In this document: positions 1 through 7,522 of the stretch, piece after piece | Layout: the number at the start of each line of letters is the position of its first letter | Position numbering within the stretch: position 1 is the stretch's first letter | Assembly (NCBI GenBank): GCA_029781135.1 | Contig: JAKOXH010000016.1 | Span: 1-64,000, forward strand | Source: Planctomycetota bacterium | Lineage (GTDB): Bacteria; Planctomycetota; Planctomycetia; Pirellulales; Lacipirellulaceae | Direction: 5' to 3' | DNA: 64,000 bases | The notes under the pieces: model-generated | Told to the model about the DNA's origin: nothing | Database searches by the model: none | What the model saw: the letters and a program-made list of their open reading frames with translations, nothing else | Translations under genes and position numbers: made by a program

Positions 1-245
1 GGCTGCTCGATCTCAAGTTGTCCCAGGCCGGTGGTGAGCTTGCGCGAGTGGTGATAGCCATTGCGAACCACCTGGCGATGACCGTTCTCGTCGGTCAGCT
101 CGGCGTGCTCGTCGATCCACTGGGCAACTTCGGCTTCAATGGCCGCGGCTAGCATCTGCTGGGCTCCTGCTCGGAGAATCTCGGTCAACACGTCACGAGA
201 ATCGGGGACTGGAAACTCAATCGTAGTACTGGTACTCTCAGCCAT
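1..245 (-). CDS. IS256-family (mutator-type) transposase, N-terminal fragment cut by window edge
   Basis: About 81 residues are visible from ATG at 245 running off the left edge. The segment RQVVRNGYHHSRKLTTGLG followed by QLEIEQP is the typical start of IS256/mutator transposases, which carry out DDE-type cut-and-paste or copy-out transposition. It is preceded by an Ala-rich helix (LTEILRAGAQQMLAAAIEAEVAQW) as in that family. The catalytic DDE residues lie outside the window, so intactness cannot be judged. The insertion sequence would end to the right of the start codon, before the lipase gene at 584. Confidence 0.85.
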   Translation of the reverse strand, partial: MAESTSTTIEFPVPDSRDVLTEILRAGAQQMLAAAIEAEVAQWIDEHAELTDENGHRQVVRNGYHHSRKLTTGLGQLEIEQ

Positions 246-583
246 GGTGGCGTACTCCTCGGGTTGAAGGTATTGAACACACCAAAATCAAACCCAAGTA
301 CGCCGCCTTCTTCAAGCCTCCTCATCCACAGGATTCTGTTATATCTCGTCGGGCGATCGTCGGTATGCCGCAGGGGCGGCAGCATTGGAAAGTGGCACCA
401 CGCGGCACTTTAGTTTTTTTGGCACATTCGTGGTGGTATCAAGCGTGCGGGTTGTGAGGACGGTCGTCGAACACAATTGGTCGGGCGGGGCTTTGCACGC
501 CGACCCCTGACGATTGCAGCGCGCATGCTTAGGAGGAGTCTTTTTGACGCGGCGTCGCGTTATGCCCGGGATGGAACCGGACA
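246..583. other. Intergenic stretch containing the probable end of the IS256-type element
   Basis: No convincing gene is present. IS256-type elements normally end some 50 to 150 bases upstream of the transposase start, so a terminal inverted repeat is expected here. The A/T-rich segment around 325-345 (reading GAGATATAACAGAATCC on the minus strand) is a candidate, but the other end is outside the window and no target duplication can be tested. The rest (350-580) shows nothing recognisable. Confidence 0.4.
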
Positions 584-2281
584 ATGGAAGCGGGAATCAT
601 TTCTGGCCGTTGCCGTGCGCGGTGGTTCGTTGGTTGGACCGCCGTGCTATTGGCCGTACTTCCGCTTGCCGGTTGCTCCGTTCTAGGCAGTCGCAGCAGT
701 TGGTATCCTCCGAACGACTTGGAAACCGCTCCGTCGTGGGCCGCTGTCGGTCAGTCGGTCGATTTGATCGAAGCGCAGTACGAAGCAGGCCAGCAAGCGG
801 AAGCCGCTGGTGACGCTCGCTGCATCGACTTCTACCTGGCAGCCGCCACGCAGGCGTGGCCATACTACGCGGGCCGCGGGCCAAACTCCGATGGTCGCAT
901 CGCCGAATTGTATGAGTCCTCGGTGCGACGATTCCTGGAATCGGCCGTGCGCTACCATCGCTTTTCGAATACGCAAGGAGTGTGGCTGGCGAGTGGGGCC
1001 ATGGTGCCTGTTTACTACCACGGTTTCGTGTGGCAACCCTGTGATTTTGCGACGCTGTTGCCGGTGGGTTCGTATGAGTCTTCGCGGCTGTCGCGTCGTT
1101 ATGTGTCGGAAGGGGTTGGTGTTCCGTATGTTGTGTTGGCGCCGCAGCCGCCGCGGTACCCGTTTGCCAAGGGTGGCTGGCCATTTGGGGCCACGGCGGT
1201 GGTGTCGCCCACGGCGGTTGCGGGAGGCGGCTTTGCACTCAACTTCTACGATCCGTTACGGACAAGCGCGACGGAAGCTGGCTTGCCGCTGGCGCGCGAT
1301 CTGACCGCTCCGATTGCCTATGCCGCCTCGCAGAGGACCGATGCCTGGCTCGATGACTTTCTCCGGCCTGACCGCGGTGATGCATTGGATGGATTGTACA
1401 TGTGCGAGCCTTACCAGCCGGGCAAGATTCCGATTGTGTTTGTGCATGGTTTGGCGTCGGATCCGTTGACGTGGGCAGATCTCGCGAACGATCTGCAGGC
1501 CCAGCCGACCATTTTCAGTCGGTATCAGTTTTGGTATTTCCGCTACGACACGGGTGATCCGTTTCTATCGAGTGCCGCGCGCTTGCGGCGGCAGCTGGTG
1601 GAGTTGCGGCAAACGTATGACCCGCAGCGGTGCAATCCGCTGTTGTCGCAGATGGTGCTGGTTGGCCACAGCATGGGCGGGCTGGTGTCGAAGATGCAAG
1701 TCACCTACAGCGGCGATGAACTATGGCGGGCTGCCGCAACCCGCCCGTTTGAAACCACGATTGCCGACCCGGCAACGCGGGCCGATTTGGCGGCCGCGTT
1801 CTTCTTTGCTCCATCGCCAGACATCAAACAAGTGATTTATATTGCGACGCCGCATCGCGGTTCCGGCGAAGCGCAGCGGTGGGTGGGGAGAATCAGCTCG
1901 GCATTAGTCGTGGATCCGCCGTCGCGGCAGATGCGGTTCGATCAGTTCGTGAGCAATAATCCTGGCATCTTTCGCGACGAACTGGCTCAACGAGTACCGA
2001 ACAGCATTGATCTCTTGGAGCCGAGCAGTTGTATTTTGCAGGCGACCGAGCGGCTGCCCTACGGTGCGGGCGTGTCCACGCACTCGGTCATTGGGGATGA
2101 CCGCTGGTCGTTGAGCGACGGGCCGAGTGATGGCGTGGTGCCGGTTTCTAGTTCACGATTGGCTGGCGTGCGGAGTGAGTTGGTCGTCGACGCGCGACAC
2201 ACGCAAGTGCAGCGGGACCCGGACACGGTGCGCGAAGTGAGCTGCATTCTGTTGCAGCACGCGGCGGCTGTGGGCAGGTAA
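584..2281 (+). CDS. Secreted lipase-like alpha/beta-hydrolase lipoprotein
   Basis: The 565-residue protein has a hydrophobic N-terminus ending in the lipobox LPLAGC (Cys31), so it is probably a lipid-anchored, extracytoplasmic protein. The hydrolase core starts near residue 285 with IVFVHGLASDP (oxyanion-hole HG), continues with the nucleophile elbow GHSMGG (Ser363) and the IATPHRGS segment typical of lipases/acyl esterases, and ends with SDGVVPVSS and a late His (DARHTQ, about residue 543). A Ser-His-Asp triad is therefore complete in outline. The N-terminal 250 residues are not recognised and resemble other planctomycete surface proteins. The substrate is unknown. It stands alone, with a long gap to the transposase. 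Confidence 0.8.
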   Translation: MEAGIISGRCRARWFVGWTAVLLAVLPLAGCSVLGSRSSWYPPNDLETAPSWAAVGQSVDLIEAQYEAGQQAEAAGDARCIDFYLAAATQAWPYYAGRGPNSDGRIAELYESSVRRFLESAVRYHRFSNTQGVWLASGAMVPVYYHGFVWQPCDFATLLPVGSYESSRLSRRYVSEGVGVPYVVLAPQPPRYPFAKGGWPFGATAVVSPTAVAGGGFALNFYDPLRTSATEAGLPLARDLTAPIAYAASQRTDAWLDDFLRPDRGDALDGLYMCEPYQPGKIPIVFVHGLASDPLTWADLANDLQAQPTIFSRYQFWYFRYDTGDPFLSSAARLRRQLVELRQTYDPQRCNPLLSQMVLVGHSMGGLVSKMQVTYSGDELWRAAATRPFETTIADPATRADLAAAFFFAPSPDIKQVIYIATPHRGSGEAQRWVGRISSALVVDPPSRQMRFDQFVSNNPGIFRDELAQRVPNSIDLLEPSSCILQATERLPYGAGVSTHSVIGDDRWSLSDGPSDGVVPVSSSRLAGVRSELVVDARHTQVQRDPDTVREVSCILLQHAAAVGR

Positions 2282-2533
2282 GTGCCTGCGACACTCTTCA
2301 GCGGCGGTGGTTTACTGCTTGGTTGTCGGCAATGCAGGGGTTCGACCTACCGGCGAGGCGGTGGGGCATTTGGCGGCAGGTTAAGCGGCGGCAAGAATTT
2401 GTGCGGCCGATCTGCTTGTTTTTTCGACCGCATGGGCCGCCGCATATTGCTCCTGCCGATCGCCATATTAAAGTGAAGATACGCCGTTTTGCTTGTTCTT
2501 TGATCCGCGCTCGCGATATGAAGGTGCCAAATT

Positions 2534-3154
2534 ATGGTTACGTCCCGCGTTAAGATGGTCTTCGCTCTGCTCGTCACGGTAAGTGTGTGCCAGGTAGCGG
2601 CCGCGCAGGGGACTGCGCGGAAGGTATCGCATCCGGTGTCGGCGATGCGGCAGCCGACAAAGACGCCCGGCTCGCAAGCGGAACTTCAGGCGGAGCGGGA
2701 CCAGATTTGGAATAGTCCCGATATGTTGCGGGCCCGCGCGTGGCTCAAGGACTATTGCAGCAAGTCGGCAAAGGTCACCCCGGAAATGGCGAAGCAGTAC
2801 GAGACCGAACTCACCAACATGACGCCGAACCAGATGCGGTTGTGGCTCATGAAGTTCGACGAGCAGGAACAACAGCGTCAGCAGCAGTGGGCGGCGTTCC
2901 AACAATACAACGCGGCCGGGTTGCAGCAGGCGGCCGGCTATCGACGCCAGACCCAACAGGCGTACGCCGCGATTAATCAAGAGGAAACAGCGGCCGCACA
3001 AAACACGCAGCAGCAATTGAACGAGCAGCAAGAGTCGGAGCAGAACATGCAGGAGAATCGGATGTTCGATAACTCCGGCGCGTACGGATATCCATACAAC
3101 TACGGACCGTGGGGATATGGTGGTATTCACTACCACTACCATCTGTATCAGTAA
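2534..3154 (+). CDS. Secreted Gln-rich protein of unknown function
   Basis: The 206-residue product starts with a signal peptide (MVTSRVKMVFALLVTVSVCQVAAAQ). The middle (about 100-175) is very rich in Gln and Glu with repeated Q runs, predicted helical or coiled coil. The tail is rich in Gly, Tyr and His (GYPYNYGPWGYGG, HYHYHLYQ). No enzyme motif is visible. Low-complexity exported proteins of this style are common in planctomycetes. I do not recognise a family and give no function. Confidence 0.65.
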   Translation: MVTSRVKMVFALLVTVSVCQVAAAQGTARKVSHPVSAMRQPTKTPGSQAELQAERDQIWNSPDMLRARAWLKDYCSKSAKVTPEMAKQYETELTNMTPNQMRLWLMKFDEQEQQRQQQWAAFQQYNAAGLQQAAGYRRQTQQAYAAINQEETAAAQNTQQQLNEQQESEQNMQENRMFDNSGAYGYPYNYGPWGYGGIHYHYHLYQ

Positions 3155-3655
3155 TTGGGCGGCGCGAGGGGAGAACGCAGGGATGTATTACGTTGCGTGC
3201 GTTCGTTCGCTCGTCGAGTTCGGCTTGGGGACTTGTCTGCCGGGCGCAGCTATTGATACCTGCGCAGCCATTTGGCTGTCGGAGGCCTCTCTGAGGCCGA
3301 TGGCGTGTTCGATTAGGCGCCATCATCGGCGTCGGAGACGCCTCCCACAGGTCCTACTCGCCGCGCAGTCATCAATAATTGCGGCGATTCAGGCGCGGTT
3401 GGCCAAAGCTGAGAAAACTGCCACGGCGTAATTTGCCGGCCCCATTTGTCATCGCTCGTGGTAGCCACGAAGAACACCAAGAGCACGAAAATAGTGCGCA
3501 TAGCGGAATCGCGAATGAGGCGATAGGATAGCAGTGTTGGTTGTGCGTTTGCGATAGCATCCTGTTTTCAATTGGGTGATTCGCGGCGGGCGACAACCAC
3601 TTTGTTATTCGGCGACGAGAGCGTTACTTTATCGTTGAAGAGAGTGAGGGCGAAT
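3155..3655. other. Intergenic stretch with palindromic repeats
   Basis: No gene is supported here. Between about 3278 and 3353 lie several short inverted repeats (for example AGGCCTC-TCT-GAGGCC and GGCGTC-GGA-GACGCC) followed by a CCCACAGGT string. The same arrangement, palindrome followed by CCCACAGGT, recurs inside the DinG-type gene near 13532-13594. This marks a dispersed palindromic element. Confidence 0.6.
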
Positions 3656-4399
3656 ATGCGCACCTGGAATTACGTGGCGTTGGCATTGTGTGGGTGTGGT
3701 GTGATAGGCATGGCGTCGGTTGGTGGGGCGGCAGAAGCGAAGGATTCGGAGAAGGTGCTGCGGCATGCCGTGTTCTTCAAGTTTCGCGAGGGGACCAGCG
3801 ATGAGGAAATTGCGAAGGTCGCCAAGGCGTTTGCGGCGCTCAAGGACAAGATCGATTCGGTCAAGGATTATCAGGCGGGGAAGAACGTTAGCAAGTTGGG
3901 ATTCGACGACGGTTTCAAGAACTGCTATTTGCTGACATTTGACGATGAGGCTGGGCGCGCGAAGTATCTGCCGCATCCCGATCATAAGGCGTTTGGAGCG
4001 GGGCTTGGGCCAAATTTAGAGAAGGTGTTTGTCATCGACTATTGGGGCAAGCCGGAGAAGAATCGCAAAGATCATGAACTGAAGCATGCGCTCTTCGTCA
4101 AATTCAAAGCCGACGCGACGAAGGATCAGATCACGTCCGTGGTGCAGGCGATTGAGCAAATGGCAGCGAAGTGTGATGCGGTAAAGGCGTTCGAGTGGGG
4201 AACGAACAACAGTCCCGAGAAATTCGACGATGGCTTTACCCACTGCTTCATGTTTACGTTCGACGACATGGACGGCCTGAAGAATTACGCCGACATGCCC
4301 GAGCGAAGCGACGTCGTGGCTAAGGTGCAGGAAATCGCGGAGAAGGCGCGGGTGTTTGACTATTGGACCGATGGTACGACGGGCGGCGGAAGCAACTAG
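3656..4399 (+). CDS. Exported protein with two Dabb (stress-responsive alpha/beta-barrel) domains
   Basis: I start at ATG 3656 because a purine-rich site precedes it and because MRTWNYVALALCGCGVIGMASVGGAAEA then forms a signal peptide; upstream in-frame codons would add 28 unneeded residues. The mature part carries two tandem Dabb domains, each beginning LRHAVFFKF / LKHALFVKF and each containing FDDGF(K/T)(N/H)C followed by a TFDD segment. Dabb proteins form dimeric alpha/beta barrels; a tandem pair would make the barrel within one chain. The function of exported planctomycete members is unknown. It is monocistronic by spacing. Confidence 0.8.
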   Translation: MRTWNYVALALCGCGVIGMASVGGAAEAKDSEKVLRHAVFFKFREGTSDEEIAKVAKAFAALKDKIDSVKDYQAGKNVSKLGFDDGFKNCYLLTFDDEAGRAKYLPHPDHKAFGAGLGPNLEKVFVIDYWGKPEKNRKDHELKHALFVKFKADATKDQITSVVQAIEQMAAKCDAVKAFEWGTNNSPEKFDDGFTHCFMFTFDDMDGLKNYADMPERSDVVAKVQEIAEKARVFDYWTDGTTGGGSN

Positions 4400-4502
4400 C
4401 GTGGGAAAATGTTCAACTGGATGGCTGTTTGCGAAGTGATATTCTGGGCGCATGTTAGAATAGAGTTGTTCTCATCAAATATCCCTGACGTCGCTTTTGG
4501 GA

Positions 4503-5936
4503 ATGGCTCTGGTGGCGCTTATTTCTTGGTACCGCTGTGCATTCGTGTTCCTGCTGGCCGGTGGCGTTGCGTTTCCTGCCAGCGCCGCTACCGATGTCGC
4601 GGCATTGCAGGCACAGCATCGGCAGCTGAATCAGCGTTTAGATGTTGGGGCGAACGACAGGCGGCCGTTGGCGCCACCGACCGGGGCGTTACTGTTTGTT
4701 GCGCCGGATGAGTATTCGCCGGCTGGCAGTGATTCTGCCAAGGCGAATGACGCACGAATGCAGTATGCCGATGCGCTTTTCGGTATGGCGAAGGAGGCGG
4801 CCGAGGCTGGCCAGATGTCGCTGGCGTTTCAATGGGTGACCGAGGCAGTGCGCGAGAACCCCGATCATGCCGAGGGGCGGCGGGTGTTGGGGTACGAGCA
4901 GCGGGACGGCAAGTGGCTCACCCCCTACGGCGTGAAGATGTTTGACGCCGGCAAGGTCTGGGATGCGCAACGGGGTTGGGTCGCGGCCAAGGGTACTGCA
5001 CGTGGAGCGGCCGACAGTAACGTGAATCCACAGGCCGATGCGGCGCGGCATGCGGATATCAAGAATGGCTGGCAGGTGCGCACCGATCACTTTCTGGTGA
5101 CGACGAACCACAGTCTGGCCGCCGGCGTGGAATTGGCGGCGCGGTTGGAACGGCTGCACCAAATTTGGAGGCAGTTGTTTGCCGGGTTCTACTACAGCGA
5201 AAAGGAAGTGCGGGGTTTGTTCGCGGGCGAACGGAATGCCCGACTACAGGCTCGGCCATTCCGGGTGGTTTACTATCGGAGCCGCGAAAATTATATCGAA
5301 GCGTTGCGGCGTCGGCAGCCGAGAATTGCTGAAACGCTGGGCATCTATTTCGACAACATGCGTGAGGCGCATTTTTTTGCGGAGGAGTCGGCGGCGTCGG
5401 CGGCCGACGGCTCGCTGGTGGCCACGAGTAGTGGTAACCGGCGGACAGCGGCGACGTTGTACCATGAGGCCGTGCATCAGCTGTTTCAGGAGTCGAAGCC
5501 ATCGGCCAAGCGGATTGGTGCGCTGGCGAATTTCTGGGTCGTGGAAGGCGTGGCCAACTATTTTGAAACGCTGACCGAACACGTCGATCCGCAGACGGGT
5601 CTGTACTACACGATCGGCGAAGCGGCGGCCGGACGGCTGCCATCGGCTCGCCAGAAATTGCAGGATGGTTTCTACATCCCAATTGGCGAACTAGTAAGAC
5701 TGAACCAGGACGAACTGCAACGCCACCCGGACGTTGCCAAGGTGTATAGCGAATCGACGGGGCTGGCGGCGTTTCTCTTGGACGGCGAGAAGGGCCGCTA
5801 TCGCGAGCCGCTGGTGCGGTATCTGCAGGCCGTGTACGCCGGCCGGGATAGTGCGACGACGCTCGCGGAAGTGACGGACACCAGCCCTGCGGAACTCGAC
5901 GCCCAATACCGCCGATTTATGGAGAGCTTGCCGTGA
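4503..5936 (+). CDS. Exported DUF1570 protein, putative zinc metallopeptidase-like
   Basis: The 477-residue product begins at ATG 4503 (a TTG two codons earlier is possible) with a signal peptide ending near FPASAA. The second half has YHEAVHQLF, an HExxH zinc signature, around residue 321, followed by FWVVEGVANYFE, where the Glu could be the third ligand, as in gluzincin-like folds. This layout matches DUF1570 proteins, widespread in planctomycetes. Residues 80-130 look like a TPR-type helical repeat (AFQWVTEAVRENPDHAEGRRVLGY). Proteolytic activity is not shown by sequence alone. Confidence 0.75.
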   Translation: MALVALISWYRCAFVFLLAGGVAFPASAATDVAALQAQHRQLNQRLDVGANDRRPLAPPTGALLFVAPDEYSPAGSDSAKANDARMQYADALFGMAKEAAEAGQMSLAFQWVTEAVRENPDHAEGRRVLGYEQRDGKWLTPYGVKMFDAGKVWDAQRGWVAAKGTARGAADSNVNPQADAARHADIKNGWQVRTDHFLVTTNHSLAAGVELAARLERLHQIWRQLFAGFYYSEKEVRGLFAGERNARLQARPFRVVYYRSRENYIEALRRRQPRIAETLGIYFDNMREAHFFAEESAASAADGSLVATSSGNRRTAATLYHEAVHQLFQESKPSAKRIGALANFWVVEGVANYFETLTEHVDPQTGLYYTIGEAAAGRLPSARQKLQDGFYIPIGELVRLNQDELQRHPDVAKVYSESTGLAAFLLDGEKGRYREPLVRYLQAVYAGRDSATTLAEVTDTSPAELDAQYRRFMESLP

Positions 5937-6044
5937 AAACGGCCGGGCGGTATCGTGGGGAGTGGAGTAGGAGAGGAGCGGAGTAGGCCGGACATCTTGC
6001 CTGCTACTCCACTGCTGTTCTACTCCACGACTCGACTTTCCGAC

Positions 6045-6119
6045 GGTGGCTATAGCTCAGTCGGCTAGAGCGCCAGATTGTGGCTCTGGAGGTCAAGGGT
6101 TCGAGCCCCTTTAGCCACC
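6045..6119 (+). tRNA. tRNA-His (anticodon GTG)
   Basis: The acceptor arm GTGGCTA (6046-6052) pairs with TAGCCAC (6112-6118). The D arm has AGCTCAGTCGGCTAGAGC, the anticodon stem CCAGA/TCTGG encloses a TTGTGGC loop with anticodon GTG, and the T arm has GGTTCGAGCC. A G at 6045 facing the C73 position is the extra 5' base typical of tRNA-His. A 3' CCA is not encoded. A strong terminator follows at once. Confidence 0.97.
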
Positions 6120-6127
6120 CCTTGTGA

Positions 6128-6162
6128 ACCACCCGCCGACACGCGTTGGCGGGTGGTTTTTT
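6128..6162 (+). terminator. Rho-independent terminator of tRNA-His
   Basis: A perfect 10-bp stem (ACCACCCGCC with GGCGGGTGGT) with a 10-base loop is followed by a run of Ts at 6157-6162. Confidence 0.9.
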
Positions 6163-6177
6163 CGTGTACTTTCGAGA

Positions 6178-7326
6178 TCAATCCAGTTTCTCATAAGCCA
6201 CATCGAACACTTGCGGCGCATAATAGGTTTTTGGACGCGAGTCGGGTACGTCCACCAGGATCGATGCCTGCTTCAGTCGCTCCAAATCAGCCTGTGCGGT
6301 TTGATAATGGATGCCGAGGGAACTCGCGACGTTCGTGATCTGAACGAATGGGGAATCGAGAAGTGTTTCAACAATAGCATTCAGGCGAGTTGAGCCGTCG
6401 ATTTCCCTTAGCCGCCGCATGAATTCGTCGCGCACTGCCAGCAATCGTTCGCACCGGACAATTGTATCGCGGGCTTGAGATAGTACGCCTTGCAGACAGA
6501 ATTCGATCCAGCCAATCCAGTTTGCTTTCGTACTGACTTCAAACAGGTACTGCATATAGGCATCGCGATGGGCGTCGAAGAACTCGCTCATGTAGAGCCA
6601 GGGTTTCGAAAAGCCGCAATTGCGATACAACATCAGTGCGAGCAGCAGTCGTCCCACCCGTCCGTTTCCATCGATGAAAGGATGGATGGCCTCGAACTGA
6701 TAATGCACCAGAAAGCATTCTACTAACGGATCGTAGAGCGGGTCCGATCGATTTAAATATTTCTCCAAGAGAGAAAGCGGTTCATCCATTTTATCGAACG
6801 GCGGGGGAATGAATCGGGCTCCGCCGATGCCGACCTGGATTTTGCGAAACAGTCCGGGAGTGCGATCCCGGCCACGCACGTTGGTCAACAAGATTTCGTG
6901 GAGTTCGCGGACAAGTCGCCAACATAGCGGCAGGTCGCTCTGAACAGCATGTTTCCAAGCCTTGCGATAGTTGTCGACCTCGACTCGCTCATTGATCGGA
7001 TCGTTTTCGGATTGCGGTAACTTCGGATCGAGTTCAAAGAGCAGCAGCTCTCGTGCCGACGCAAATGTTCCCTCCAACGCGGAAGACTGGATGGCCTCGC
7101 GCCGTGCCAAGGGTTGTAGCAGGACCATGGGATTGGGGACATTGCGTCCGAGGCCTTCGAGCAGCCCGATTTGATGTTTCGCATCCGCCAATAACGGCCA
7201 AAGCTGTTCAGGGAATTGCCAATTCGGCGGCAAGGGTGCCGGAATGAACGCATGGTCATTGCCCCATGCGGCGCGAATTGGCAGCAGTGTGCCAGATGCA
7301 TTTTTGGTAAACTGCTTGATGTCCAT
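6178..7326 (-). CDS. Fic family protein (putative AMP-transferase) with C-terminal winged helix
   Basis: The Fic core motif HPFIDGNGRVGR is complete, with the catalytic His and the phosphate-binding GNGR. An N-terminal SSALEGT matches the inhibitory motif (S/T)xxxE(G/N) of class II Fic proteins, in which the Glu blocks ATP binding, so the enzyme is probably self-inhibited. The last 80 residues look like a winged-helix domain (VETLLDSPFVQITNVASSLGIHYQTAQADLERL). ATG 7326 is chosen over a TTG ten codons upstream. Targets of such proteins are usually unknown, and no antitoxin gene lies next to it. Codon use is less GC-biased than the neighbours, which may mean transfer. Confidence 0.88.
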   Translation of the reverse strand: MDIKQFTKNASGTLLPIRAAWGNDHAFIPAPLPPNWQFPEQLWPLLADAKHQIGLLEGLGRNVPNPMVLLQPLARREAIQSSALEGTFASARELLLFELDPKLPQSENDPINERVEVDNYRKAWKHAVQSDLPLCWRLVRELHEILLTNVRGRDRTPGLFRKIQVGIGGARFIPPPFDKMDEPLSLLEKYLNRSDPLYDPLVECFLVHYQFEAIHPFIDGNGRVGRLLLALMLYRNCGFSKPWLYMSEFFDAHRDAYMQYLFEVSTKANWIGWIEFCLQGVLSQARDTIVRCERLLAVRDEFMRRLREIDGSTRLNAIVETLLDSPFVQITNVASSLGIHYQTAQADLERLKQASILVDVPDSRPKTYYAPQVFDVAYEKLD

Positions 7327-7522
7327 ATTGCCGGCCGGCCGTTCATGGAATTGCAATGGATTGTAATTTGACCCGTGCGTTTTACAATAATCGGCAGTAA
7401 TCTATAAAATCAATCCCCGTTCGCCCATTGCGTATTTCGTGTCCATTGTTATAAGTTGTTGTTATAGAAGAAGTTGCGACCAAAATCCAAATGCCCGCCT
7501 CTGAAACTCCAGGACACCTGAA